This document shows, piece by piece, positions 1-11,075 of a stretch of 64,000 bases of DNA; the first letter of the stretch is position 1, and each line of letters opens with the position of its first letter. Below the pieces are notes generated by a model. The model saw only the letters and a program-made list of their open reading frames with translations, did not search any database and had not been told where the DNA came from. The DNA is taken from the NCBI GenBank assembly GCA_014904845.1, contig MU119238.1, positions 186,001 to 250,000 on the forward strand, written 5' to 3'. This DNA comes from Acephala macrosclerotiorum (lineage: Eukaryota > Ascomycota > Leotiomycetes > Helotiales > Mollisiaceae). A program made the translations under genes and the position numbers.

Positions 1-800
1 ATGGAGTAAAAAGCTGATGATGGTGGTATATTCTAGGGATCGTTGCTCGAATTTGATTTGGTTGGGGGTTTACGGGTTTTGGTTTTCTCGGATTGAATCG
101 TGAAGTTAAACAAGAGATCGAAATGCGATAAAGCTTTTGATTCGTCGCCTCTACACCAGGTTCACAGCCTGATGCGGGGGTTTGTCAGGCGGACTTTTGA
201 CAACTAGTCCGGAGTTCAAGGAGGGTGTGTGAGCAGTTTTTGAAGCTGGCTGTTGGAATACACTTTCCATCATCTTCCATGCCTTCATTTGGTTGAAGCT
301 CACGTGAGCATTTCTATTCCTCCCTCATATTACCCTGCTACGGTCTCTTTATCCTTTAATATTTCCTGCTGCCATTTTTTGGTCACTGTAGTCTTTTTCA
401 ATTACGGTGCGCATCCCGACAAGGAAATTCAGGAGCGGTTGCTACGATACGAACATGGAAAATAACTTCACTTACAAACTTCCAGCTACAAGCTATCAGC
501 TACGTTTTATGTTGCGATTTTGAGCTGTAGGAACGGTTAGTACGTGATTAATGTCGCATAAAATGCTAGCCCGCGCGAACGATCGCAAACGCAGGATTAG
601 GATGTTCATTTTTTTCATCATGATCACTTATGCTCATCAGTCCGTCGGTGGTGGCCAATCTGGGAGGGGTTATCACCTTGGATTGGGTCTGAGGTAGGGC
701 TCGAAGTCGAACGTGATGTCTACGAGCGGCTTGGTCCTCACCCCCGAATCCTAAAATACCTTGGCCAGGACCGATGCCCACAAAGTCAAAGCCAGCAAGA
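1..800. other. intergenic, nothing recognised
   Basis: Only short open frames without protein-like composition or recognisable motifs. No RNA gene or repeat was seen. Confidence 0.5.
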
Positions 801-2356
801 TCACTTGGGATCCGTCTCGAACATCAGGCGAAAGGGAACCCATTCGTCCTCAAATAACACCTCGGCCAAGCGCTCTTTGACCTGTTCGTCATCCCAGTCG
901 ACCAGGATCCGCTCTTTCGACTCTTCCATTTTTCTCTCCACAAATGATTCCATTACACTTCTTTCCCTCTCACTCAATAGATGGACTCTCGTCTTCCAAA
1001 GGTCCTGCTTTACGATATCCCCTTCTCTGCTACCAAAGAATCTCTTATCCAGGTACTTCCAGAAGATCGTGTCGAAGGCCCAACTCTTCCTCGCAGCATA
1101 GTTGAGCCAGAACCGGCCAGTCTCCCAACTCTCCCGCATGTATGTAGACATTACAAATCCCTTCGACTTTGTCTCTATGCTCTCCTCGGCCTTCTCCATC
1201 GCCCGCAGCCAGGTCTCCAGGTGCACGCCATAGACCTTGGTCCAATCATCAATATTAGCGCGCCACATCTCGGGCACGTTTAGCAACAGCCACCAAGGAG
1301 GGTCAAGGGCGAACCGCGTGGGAGCGATATATGCGAATTCCCAGTCGATGATGGCAACTATGTCATCGGCTTCATTTAAGAGGATGTTACTTCCCGGAGG
1401 TCATCGCACCAAAGCCTGAAGGAGCTTGATCCGCTAGGAGCTGGGGACAGCGTCGAGGCTTGGCTCTGAGACTGGGCGGACCAGTCGTCCTCTACGAACC
1501 TGAAAGTCGACAGCCGGCCCTGTTTGGCCAGTTTGCGAAAGAGTTGGCGTGCCACGTACTTGTTCCGGCAGTCGTCCGCCGTTGTAACGAGATCGTTGTG
1601 TTGAAAGACGAATTGTGCTATGTGCATCTCCGCCAGCGCGACGTACCATTCGTCAGCAGTCCCATACGTTCTGTCCTCGGGGGGAAGGGTGGCGCGGGGG
1701 ATATTCGCGAGCTGGAGCATGTTGTTCATGTTCTGGGTTATCGGCCGTCCTGCCACTGAGAAGGCGTTCTCATCAGTCTGGGCTAGAGAGCCGATACGGG
1801 GAAAACTGGGTTCGAAGAGGTGAAGCAAGTGGACCGCCACTTTGCCGTACAAGCTCTCAAGTACATCCTCAGAAACGTCGGGATTCAGCATGTGAGCCTC
1901 GCTGGGATCTTTCTCGTTGGGCATCGCCAGCGCGTGCGACATGGATCCGCAGTTTTCGACATGTTGGATGATAATAAAAGGCCCAACTTCAGAATCCGGA
2001 CTTGACAGTCCGTGAAAGAGCACTCGAGGAACTGGAACTCGGGTATTTTGTGCAATAAAGCTCGCTGTTGCGGCCTCTCGAAGAGTTTTTTCCCCCGGAA
2101 ACTGGGCTAGGCTAGGCTGGGGCAGTCGAATTATAACATCGTCTTTGGATCCCTTAATTCGCATCCTGTAGAGGTTGTTGTATCCCCCGATCCTCATCGG
2201 GGTTACCCAGGTTGCGGTCTTCCCGAACTTCTGCGTTACGAAGGATTCTATCTTGCGTAGCGTGGAGACGCGCCGAAATAGTTTCTGCGACTCTCCCCAG
2301 GCCTCATCGCTTCTGTCCCAGGCGACATTGTCGAAACCTGCCCGATCGTCGTCCAT
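801..2356 (-). pseudogene. aminoglycoside-phosphotransferase-like protein, frameshifted
   Basis: APH/choline-kinase-like fold protein of the kind common in fungi. These enzymes transfer phosphate from ATP to small molecules, but the substrate here is unknown. The N-terminal lobe (2356 down to about 1400) shows the nucleotide-binding strands (RIGGYNNLYRMRI, DVIIRLP) and the hinge (FIIIQHVE). The catalytic-loop region reads DDLR and then shifts frame: the first frame stops at 1376, while the adjacent frame (open from about 1398) continues with SNILLNEADD and the Mg-binding IIDWEFAY, then runs through WWLLLNVPEMW to a stop at 801. No GT-AG intron explains the change, so a one-base indel at roughly 1376-1398 is inferred. 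A sequencing error would look identical. Apart from this break the gene is full length (about 500 residues). Confidence 0.75.
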
Positions 2357-2851
2357 AGTAGCTGTGTGATGCCTTCAAGGAGTATCGCGGTCGATATTGC
2401 AAGATTATGATCGCAGATAACAAAGGAGGACTGAAAGCGACGGAGGAATTGAGCCAGCGAGACTCGATGACAGGATTGAGGGTGGCAGAGATAATAATGA
2501 AATCAGCTTGGCATGTTATTGCTGGTTAGACCTGCATACACACCACCGCCGTGAAGGCGTTTCGATGTTGTGGTGGCCGATTTCAGCGCTTGAGCATTAA
2601 AATAAAAGCGCGTTTGACGAGGCACCCCATTGGCTTGAGCTTTTTCAGTTCTAAGAATAAGGCAACGGCTAAACCCTGCCTGGTCATTACAGAACGCAAC
2701 ACGAGGAAAGACTCCCTATATATCACTCGATATGTGACTCTTACATTTATGAACGTCAATCTGGGACGATCTCACGCCCTTGGATGGACACCGAGGACAA
2801 GCTGAAAAATAATTGAACACATGCGAGGTGGAGAATATATAAGAACGAAAT
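2357..2851. other. intergenic upstream of the APH-like gene
   Basis: Nothing recognisable apart from the MITE border at its right end. It probably holds the promoter of the minus-strand APH-like gene. Confidence 0.4.
2848..2851. repeat. target-site duplication, left copy (AAAT)
   Basis: AAAT directly outside the left inverted repeat; the same four bases follow the right one at 3291-3294. Confidence 0.55.
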
Positions 2852-3290
2852 CAACAGTGGTTGACAGGATTATTTACGCACTACCAAAATTTAAGCGAAA
2901 ACACACCAAAAATCGCTCTCTTTACAACATTATAACTCAATAATATTATACTATACTACCTTCTAATAATTTGTATACTAGTCAATAATGATTAAAAGAG
3001 AAACTTTCATACCAAATCTTTTATTTCAAGTCTTAAAATTCAAGAGTTATTTAAGAAAATCAAATTTCGCTAACAAATTTAATGCTTGATTTTCAAATGT
3101 CAACAACGTATTGATATTATCCTAATTCTAAGTTGTACAAGCTTAAAATCTAGTTTATCTTTATTAGATGTTCAAGTTTTACGAGAAATGAATCGCAATA
3201 TATTTCATAATAAGTGCACAAAGTGAGTAGTTTTGGGTGTATTTTCAGTGTTTTTGGCCCGTGCGTAAATAATCCTGTCAACCACTGTTG
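2852..3290. mobile_element. MITE-like element with 30-bp perfect terminal inverted repeats
   Basis: Positions 2852-2881 and 3261-3290 are exact reverse complements over 30 bp (outer end CAACAGTGGTTGACAGG). Weaker inverted similarity continues inward for about 35 bp. The 439-bp interior is strongly AT-rich and has no credible coding capacity. Both ends are flanked by AAAT (2848-2851 and 3291-3294), consistent with a 4-bp target-site duplication. Size, termini and lack of a transposase fit a non-autonomous DNA transposon. The CAGTGG core of the terminus resembles Tc1/mariner-type ends, but the expected TA duplication is not present, so the superfamily is left open. Confidence 0.85.
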
Positions 3291-3999
3291 AAATGGAACG
3301 AGTGGGACTAGGATAGAATGTCCCAGGCAGCAGCATCTCATGATCTCTGGAGCGTATGGGATCATCAGGACGGCCTTCATGCAGTCATACAGAATGAGTT
3401 TCCCATCGAGGATTCCTCTTTCGTAGAGCTCAGGACGTCCGTCTTGCCTGTCGGGTTTCGAGGCAGTTATCGGGTATGGGAAGAGAGCCTCGCATGATCG
3501 AGCGGAGGTTTCGACGCAGTTTTTTTGAGGACTTCCTGGACTGTTCAGAATTGCTCTAGCTCATAGACATCGCAGAATTTAGCAAGATGTTACTAAGTCT
3601 GTGAGTTTCGAGTTTCAAGAGGGTTTGCTCATGTATCCTCATGTATCGCATCTGGTCTTCGATGTTGGCATGAAAGAATCCGAAGGGATTTTCTGTCGAA
3701 ACATGATTTTTAGGGGAGGCGGGCGCCTCAGGCCCGAAGAATGCGGAAGGCGTTCCGTCGACGACTCGCTTCTTCTTCATTTATTATTCTCATCCAAATT
3801 GTTTTAGGAGCCGTACCCGATAACTTTCGCGTCTGCAAGTGCCGATTCGATTGATTCTAACTCCCCATGTTTGCTCCTCCTTTCTGAAGCCAGTCACAGT
3901 TACTATCATTCAAAATACCCTAGATCCTGCTCCACCAAAAGCCCTCAAATCGTATCGGGGTAGCCGTCTACCTCAAATCACATTGTGCGTTATCAATGA
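3291..3999. other. intergenic with weak coding-like fragments
   Basis: A plus-strand frame from 3318 (beginning MSQAAASHDLWSVWDHQDGL) reads 59 codons to a TGA at 3495 and stays open to about 3561 beyond it. A minus-strand frame of 74 codons lies at 3556-3780. Neither matches a family I recognise. They may be remnants of a gene next to the MITE. Confidence 0.3.
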
Positions 4000-5945
4000 T
4001 TATGGAAATCGTACCCGCTCTACCTTGTTTTCCTGTAGACCAGGGGAGTGATTCGAGACGTGTCGAATATCAGGTACCATGCGATCGGTCGTGACGGAAG
4101 TGGCATCCATCGGTTCCTCGAAAGCAGGCCAGAAAAGATCATATGTATCATCCTCAGCTTCCTTAACACACAAATCGTACCCGTTTTCCACCAGGCTATC
4201 ACAATATGCTTGAAACACGAGAGTTCCGCGAGCCATAGCAATTTCGGTAGGTGTAAGCGACCTTCCTCGGAGATCTTTTGGGACAAAGAACCGTCTGGGG
4301 AAGGTTGAGGCATGGGGATCGGCGCCGTACGCGATCAGAAGCCGCATGATATCTAAACGCCTCGCATTGACAGCCACATGGAGAAGGGTCCAGTTTCGTA
4401 TATCCATGGCCATTAAGAAGTTTGATTGGTGTGTGATGAGTTCCATGAAAGTCGACAAATTGTTAAAATGAACTGCGCAAAAGATCGGCGTCCACCCTAA
4501 GTTCTTAGTCCGAATAGTGAGTGATGCCTTCCGGGCTAACAATGACTTGACTTGATCTGCGGTTCCGTATGCAGCTGTACGATGCAGGATAGTCCACCCT
4601 TCCCCATCCCGAGCGTTGAAGTCATCGAAGCCTGCGCCTGAAAGTAGCTCCAGAAATTCCTCGCAAGGAGCCTGGTGACGGGACTCTGCTCCGAAGAGGC
4701 TAAATGCTGGAGTCCACCCTCTTGCACTGATATGATGGACATCGGCACGGTTTTCCAGTAGCCATCGCGCAACGGAGAACTGGCGATGTGCCAAAGCCCA
4801 GTCTAGTGTGCCCCTGAGATATTAGACGCAAGAAAGGTTCGTTGGACTGTTTGTCTTACGTTTGGAAGCGCCCTAACGTCTTTCTAACGTCAGCCCCTTT
4901 GCTCACCAAGAGCGACAAAACCTCCACAGATCCTCCAGCAATTGCATGCTAGCTGGCTGTCAGCAATTGAGGATGGCAGGTTTGATGAGGTTTTGTACAT
5001 ACAGAGATAGGCGAAAAGTTGTCTGACGTGATGTCATTGACACTGGCTTGCCCCTCGATCAAGAGATTCCCCACAAGCGGGGTATCCCCTGACTGGCATG
5101 CAACCATAATCGTAGAATTATCTGGCACAACATTCTTCAATACTACCCCAGTCCCGATTCGGGACACTTCCCAAGAAAAAAGAGACGCTTGTTTAAGTTT
5201 GACCTCCATGCAGAAAACCTTAAGGCAAAATAAGGCGTGCAGCCTTAATGAAAATCCATATAAGATCTGCTGTGAGTCTTCCGAGCAGCATATAGATCCA
5301 TTCAATCTTGCAATGTAAGGCAGTACCAGTTCCGAGTTAAACACACTTAGACCCCAGGAGAATCGTGCTACACTCTTTGATAAGAGTCTGTTAAGCTGGG
5401 AAGTTTGTGACTTGAGGGTGTCTTTGACAGCTTTGAACTCGCCCTCGAAAAGGTTCGAATATCGACTGGGCGATTGTCAGCATAAGACGAGAAGAGTGGG
5501 AGCAGGTCGTTGTTTACTTGTTAAGCAGGAGCAGGGTGGTTTGAAGAACTCCGCCATGACGTTGAAGACGTGTTTCCCATGCTTTGACTTTCGATGCGTC
5601 ACCAAATACCCACCTGAGGCGAGCAGTGCGACCGTTGGTTATAGTCTTCTTCTTCAGGAAATCAAGTATCTCAGCAAATATAATGCTAGTTGTGTTCAAA
5701 GACTGTTTGAGAAATTCAAGCTCAGTAGAATCGAGATCCAAAGCAGTCTCAGTAGTTGACATTGTCTTCTGCACCTGGTGAAGCAGAAGCAAGTGGCTGC
5801 TTAATCCTTCCAAGCGATGTCGAAGATCTTGAATCTCTGCCGGAGCATGTTGATATCTCTGTGTAAGGCTATGAATGAGCTTGAATGTGTTTATGGCTAC
5901 GTCAATAAGTGTGACCAGCGAAGCTGCGCCGCCAATTGGATCCAT
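4000..5945 (-). CDS. ankyrin-repeat protein with fungal STAND-type N-terminal domain
   Basis: Four exons: 5945-5518, 5465-5003, 4948-4860 and 4813-4000. Introns are 46-54 bp with GT-AG borders, and the joined frame closes to 597 residues. The start MDPIGGAASLVTLIDVAINT and the following helical region (about residues 1-150) match the fungal N-terminal domain found on STAND/NLR-like proteins. A linker follows, then at least six ankyrin units: DNSTIMVACQSGDTPLVGNL, HAIAGGSVEVLSLLVSKGAD, LDWALAHRQFSVARWLLENR, ILHRTAAYGTADQVKSLLAR, LLHVAVNARRLDIMRLLIAY and others. No NACHT or NB-ARC P-loop is present. Such proteins are thought to take part in self/non-self or stress signalling in fungi; the role of this one is inferred only from its domains. 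Confidence 0.85.
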
Positions 5946-6518
5946 GAGCTCGGAATTCGATAGAGTCTCGGCCTAATCCTTAACTTACGAAGAAAGTTTC
6001 TAAACTTAATTCCAATAGTTATCACTGCCTTCCAAAAGCACAAAACATGACTGTCGAGGTGGTGCGCCTGAAAGGCTGCCCCGACGTTTGATCCGCTAGA
6101 ACCTCGTGCGGCTGTTTTCAAACACTTCAACGTATGCTTTCGGAAACAAACGTAGAGCGAATAGCTCGGGCTCTTTAGTCGTGATGTGCCTGACCAACCG
6201 CCCGCCTCAATCTGCACAGTACGCTGTTCACTCATGATTCGTTGGGCATCTCAGGGATTCGACACCCTCACTGAAAGGCACAGCAATGGCACTTTTCGGG
6301 GTTGCCTGATTGGAATTCTTGGCAAGCCTTTGCACACTCCTGTCCCGACTATGGTGACAGCCCTGTATTCTCCTCGACTGTGTGATTATAGACTGAAGAC
6401 CAATGAGCAGTCACTAAGCAAACCCTACCAATGCAGACGTGCTTCTGCTTGTAGCGCCTTATCTTCCAACGCTCGAATTGAATGTCTGACACGTGAGGCT
6501 CTTTTGGGAATGGCCACC
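5946..6518. other. intergenic between divergent genes
   Basis: No gene recognised. It separates the ankyrin gene (minus) from the hypothetical gene starting at 6603 (plus). Confidence 0.4.
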
Positions 6519-6525
6519 TATAAAA
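6519..6525 (+). promoter_or_regulatory. TATA box candidate
   Basis: TATAAAA 84 bp upstream of the ATG at 6603. Position and sequence suit a core promoter for the hypothetical gene downstream. Confidence 0.4.
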
Positions 6526-6602
6526 CTGGCTGCTCCGACTGTTTTATGGTCTCGGTCATCTGACTGCCTATAGCATCGTGTATCGGAATTCGTATCTTCA
6601 AA

Positions 6603-7173
6603 ATGTCATCTGGGAGAGAGCGCAAGTCTAAAACGCACGGAAGCAGCCGGCGAAAGGGAGGTAAAGGTAGCTCTAACAAATCAACGGAGAGGATACTTGA
6701 CGAAAGTTGCGGCATGTACTATCAGCAACGGACGAATGCGCAAAGTGAGCAAAAGGATCAGAATTGGTGGAGATATATGATTTCGGTTTGCCGATCTCAT
6801 TGTCTTCAAACCTAATAAACTTTTACAGGCCAGAATGAATACAAATACGAAGGGGAAGAGGAAGCGATGCCCGCCTTGTCTCAAATAGCAGAAGACTACA
6901 AATACAGCAAAGAAGCATGTCAGCCTCAGTATACTTCCAATCCTCAGACCGAGAGATCCAGGCAAGTCAAGAAGCCGCACCGGAGAGCATAACTAATTGG
7001 TGTCAAGGAATGCAGGATTTGATCAACATGATGATACCATGTATGGAGGCCACCCCGACGATGAACAAGAATGTCCTTGCGGCGGTGGATGTCGCCCTAT
7101 TAGTGGATGTAGCGGAAGCACCCAGTATGGAGGTCCGAAACGAGGATCCGATGAGCCTTACACTTGCAACTGA
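6603..7173 (+). CDS. hypothetical protein, low complexity, Gly/Cys-rich C-terminus
   Basis: Proposed three-exon model. Exon 1 (6603-6745) encodes a basic Ser/Lys/Arg-rich start, MSSGRERKSKTHGSSRRKGG. A GTGAGC...TTTTACAG intron of about 84 bp follows. Exon 2 encodes an acidic segment (EYKYEGEEEAMPALSQIAED). A second intron, of about 79 bp with an ACTAAT branch-like box, leads to exon 3, which reads HPDDEQECPCGGGCRPISGC and ends in PYTCN at 7173. The second intron borders are uncertain, and the gene could continue into the coding-like sequence at 7.2-8.9 kb. No family is recognised. Two short CxC-type cysteine groups near the end are the only distinctive feature. Confidence 0.35.
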
Positions 7174-7605
7174 GCCTAACAGATTGACATATGGTGTTCT
7201 AGACTACTTGGCAGGGACACCCAGGATAGTGCAGTAGAAGCAAGAGAAGAAGAGCGACCTTGAAAGTGTCGTTGAAAGTTGAAATGGATGCATTGCGCCG
7301 GGCTGCTGGCACGGTCTACATATCGCTGTTCGTCTCTGGCGCTCACGAATGTTCGAATTCCGGATTGTAACCTGAATAACAATCACACTATCTATTGGAA
7401 TTCTTCAAAATTGAAGGACATGATAAATACGACCTCAAAGAACCACTACATTAAGTTCAGCTGTTTTGAATTATATTCGGTGGTGAAGAACTGTAGTATT
7501 GATGTGATCGAGTTGTCTCTTGTTTTTAGGCGAGCGCCAGAGACGAAATAGATTTTCTCGGATTCTTTTTGCTGGGCACTCTTCACCTCACGTCGTCCTC
7601 GCGGT

Positions 7606-8900
7606 ATTTTGATCCGTCCAAGCCTTCTCGCTGGAAGGCTGGTTATACTTGGAACACATATTATCCATGTCCGATGGTTCCGGTGAAGCATGGCAAGGCT
7701 GCTGCATTCAGGGCGGCTTTCCACCCACCATTGATGCCCAATATGAGCTGAGGCTGGGAGATAACCGCTCCAAGCTGGTACAAAAATCGAGTTATTGACA
7801 TAACCATGTTCAGGAGCTCACTCAAGCCACAGTCTTTCCACGGCGGTCAAGACATCCATCATGTCGTCCTCCAGGACCTCTCGACAAAACATTCCTTCAG
7901 CAAACTCACATGTCAGAAGGTGACAACTACGACGACGTCGAAGCTCATTACCGACCCCACTAGCAAGTTGATGAGCACGGTATGCTATCTTCCTCGCGGT
8001 GTCTCTATGGTATATTTTCTAACATGGCGCAGAGCATGAGCAATGGGATTCAAGGCAGCCTCGTTCAGCTCCATCCGTGGCGAGCATTATTCCATCAGGA
8101 TATAACACTTCCTCAAATTGGGGAGCTATCATACGACGCCCTACGACAAGTTTGGGGCAGGAACGGGGAGCAAGCCCTGACTCCTTCACAGCCTCAAACG
8201 TAACCATAAATACAGTCGCGCCTAAGGAAGGCCATAGCACGATATTCGGAAAAATCTGCAAGGATATGGGTATTCTCCCAGAAAGCTACAAGAGAAGATG
8301 TCACAAGCATCCAAGATCTGCATCTAAATGGAATCCCAGTATGCTGCTAAACAACTGTTTTTTTGTGTGTATTGGCTATCTCTTTCGTACGCCATGGGAT
8401 GAAATGTCGATGAATTGGCAATTTCAACTCCACCAGAGGAAGTCCAGGGAATATAACTTGGAGAAATGGAACGAATTCTCTGGCGAATCAGCGGCGGCTT
8501 GAGATATCTTGTCTTTCCTGACTATAAAGGATATTACTCCAGGCCCCATGATCAACAACGCTTCGTCTTGGATATCTTGCGCGCAGAGACTCGAGAGTAC
8601 AAATATGAACCAATTGAGATCGGATATGAAAGGGCTGATGGGAGTGGCCATTGCGTCGTGGCTAAAAGGCTGAAGTATCGACGAGGAGATAGGTTGGAAG
8701 ATTATAGGTTCATTTGTTATCAAGACAAAAGCGAGGGAAGGGATATGTTGAGTGATATGAAGGAAAGCTTCATTACGTTTGCCGTTTCTCGTTATCTTGA
8801 GCAGTCAGCTTCTGTTAACGTTCACATGGATTTCTATTATAAGACAGCTGTTGATAGCGTTGCGGAACATGTGGAATTTTACAAGGAAGCGGTACAGTAA
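7606..8900 (+). pseudogene. unknown protein, in-frame stop, exon structure partly resolved
   Basis: Coding-like sequence begins near 7610 (frame containing LEGWLYLEHILSMSDGSGEA). It passes a probable short intron (GTACAA...TTCAG, about 7780-7816) and reads on through PLDKTFLQQTHMSEGDNYDD to an in-frame TAG at 7961-7963. A clear intron follows (GTATGC at about 7979 to GCGCAG at about 8031, branch TCTAAC). The same frame then resumes with SAPSVASIIPSGYNTSSNWG up to about 8340. A last exon (from about 8463, including ATG 8466) gives 144 residues with PDYKGYYSRPHDQQRFVLDI and ends at 8900. No family is recognised. The TAG may mark a pseudogene, or my exon border may be wrong. An additional coding-like stretch at 7230-7364 could belong to its 5' end. 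Confidence 0.4.
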
Positions 8901-9181
8901 ACAAGCACCACCATGTATATATTCATCTGAGTAGCACTGATTTGTGCACTACGATTCACTGAGTTCATTCTTGATCAATCATCAAGCCAGTCTTTGCGTA
9001 CGACTTGTCTTAGGAGCACGTGTTGCTATTATTGGAGATGATGGGTGGGGTCAAGCCACAAATCTCATCTTCGACATGTCGACTCACATCATATGCCACA
9101 GCTGGTACTTGCCCTCGAGAATTCGGGACATTGCCCTTCTCTTAATCACTCAACATCAAACCTACAACTACAACAATCCAG

Positions 9182-10366
9182 ATGCGCACCCACCAACTTG
9201 TCAGATATGCTCGTATCATTCTAGCCCTCGGCCTCCTCATTCTCATCTTCGACGCCTTCAACTCACTCCGCGGCGTACACTTCCTCTTCGAAACAACTCG
9301 CACGCATACCTCCCGTTCATGGCACGCCTTACATATCTTAAAAACAACATATTGGGGCTCCTTCAATCCAAATGCCATTACATCAGCTACTCGCCGGGAT
9401 GGTAGATGGGTAGATCTTGCGGGGTTCAGAGGCAAGGCTGGATTTCATTGGGAGGGGTTTGCGACATGGAGGGATAAATGTGGACTCATTGGAGAGAGGG
9501 CTAGGACAGAGTGGTTCTTCAGAGGAAAGAAGTCGAAAGAAGATGTGATGGAGGATGATTGGGGAAATATGAGACATATATTTCATGGGAGATGGGTGAG
9601 GTACACTGACGATCTGGCGGAGAAGAAGAGCGGCAGAAGTGTGAAGTTCTTGAATATTGCAACCTGTTCAGACGTCAAGGGGGACGAAGGAACCGTCATA
9701 TTGAGAATTGATGAGAAGAAAAGCCTGGAGATGGAACTCGACGAAATACCGACTACAATCGAAGTTCAGGATGAATTGGGAACTATATTCGATTACGGTT
9801 TACATCGTCCAGAAAGGTTGGTTCGGGAAGTGGCTGCTACAATCACAATCCAGGATGGAGCTGCGGGTGATGCAGGTTTGGAGATGCGTGTCTTTGGTGT
9901 CCATTGGCCTCAGATTGGTAGTCTACTTCTGACCACTACGAGTCGGAAATTTGATGGCATTTTTGGACTACCCCATCTGAGCATATCGAAACAGCATTTT
10001 TTGGCGAGTCAGAGACTGCTGAATGAGACGATTCGACGAACCCTCGAAAGAAAGCATGAGGATAATCCGTGGAAAGCAAGCCTAGGTAGGAAGCGGGGTA
10101 AGGGACCGAGATGCGAGTACGTGGTGTATATACAGCTACATCCCCTCGATGGGAGTACTGTTGTTCAGAAACCTGTCCAAGGGTGGGAGAAATTCCTGTT
10201 TTGCCCATTTGGAGAGTCTGTTCTGAATACGACGAAAGTGCAAATTTCTACGGTCATCTTCTCGCCGGATTGTGGGTTCATTCTGGAATCGAAGGGGCCG
10301 GCTCGGTTTCCTCAAACTAACATACAGCAGCTGGCTTGCGAGCCATTTGAACAAGTGCTTTCTTGA
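9182..10366 (+). CDS. stand-alone luminal-domain homologue of DSC E3 ligase subunit Tul1/DscA
   Basis: Single exon, 394 residues. Residues 8-28 form a hydrophobic signal or anchor segment. The rest follows the luminal domain of the Golgi/ER transmembrane E3 ubiquitin ligase Tul1/DscA, with segments such as TYWGSFNPNA, GRWVDLAGFR, VREVAATITIQD, GIFGLPHLSIS and VIFSPDCGFILESKGP. In the full-length family this domain is followed by several transmembrane helices and a C-terminal RING. Here the protein stops about 22 residues after the ESKGP motif, and the 700 bp downstream show neither membrane segments nor RING cysteines in any frame. It cannot itself be an E3 ligase. It is either a functional truncated paralogue or the 5' half of a broken gene. 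Confidence 0.7.
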   Translation: MRTHQLVRYARIILALGLLILIFDAFNSLRGVHFLFETTRTHTSRSWHALHILKTTYWGSFNPNAITSATRRDGRWVDLAGFRGKAGFHWEGFATWRDKCGLIGERARTEWFFRGKKSKEDVMEDDWGNMRHIFHGRWVRYTDDLAEKKSGRSVKFLNIATCSDVKGDEGTVILRIDEKKSLEMELDEIPTTIEVQDELGTIFDYGLHRPERLVREVAATITIQDGAAGDAGLEMRVFGVHWPQIGSLLLTTTSRKFDGIFGLPHLSISKQHFLASQRLLNETIRRTLERKHEDNPWKASLGRKRGKGPRCEYVVYIQLHPLDGSTVVQKPVQGWEKFLFCPFGESVLNTTKVQISTVIFSPDCGFILESKGPARFPQTNIQQLACEPFEQVLS

Positions 10367-11075
10367 AGGGTTTTCCTTTTCTTTAAAGTCGGATAAGGAA
10401 GATCTGAATTGTCATGGAACAAAGGTAGGTGAGGTACTGAACGCCTATTGCTGTGCTGCCAAGATGGGAATGCTGTCAATTTGTAGCTCACTGCCCTGGA
10501 GAGGGTTGAGATCTCCGATATCGCTGATATCGAGGAGTCTCAACGTTGATACAGAAAACGGACTGTGGGATGAAGACTGTGAGCCCATAGACTGTAACTA
10601 AACGTGGCTCCGAATTAAATATATATTGACCTCAAATATTGACCAACTTGGTTCCAATAAGAGGGTGAACTAAAACTACCAACCCTCAATTGAATTAATT
10701 CCTATTATGATCGAATAAAAATTCAAGAAGGTTGATGTCGTGAATCTGGAGTCTTCGCTGAAGCCCTCGAAATGACCCGCAAGCGAGAAGCTTGGCAATC
10801 ACCATCTGACCTCTGGTCTGACTTTACTCTTCCCATCCTTCTCATCAACACAAAAGTCGGATCGTGACGCGTCGATTGCGATCGATTGAGCTCAATGCCG
10901 AAATCTGATACACTAAGAATGTCACCGTCGCGCTTGCCGTGCGGTGCCTCTCGATGGTTTCAGCATCGAACTTTCCGCCCTCCGCTCCTACCTTGCTCTA
11001 CAAACATAGATTCTGCTAACCAACCCAATTGACAATTCAGGTAGAATATCTGGCAGAGTTCAAACCTCCTCGACA
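10367..11075. other. intergenic, AT-rich centre
   Basis: Open frames at 10272-10601 overlap the previous gene and look like shadows. The stretch 10610-10735 is AT-rich. No gene recognised. Confidence 0.4.
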
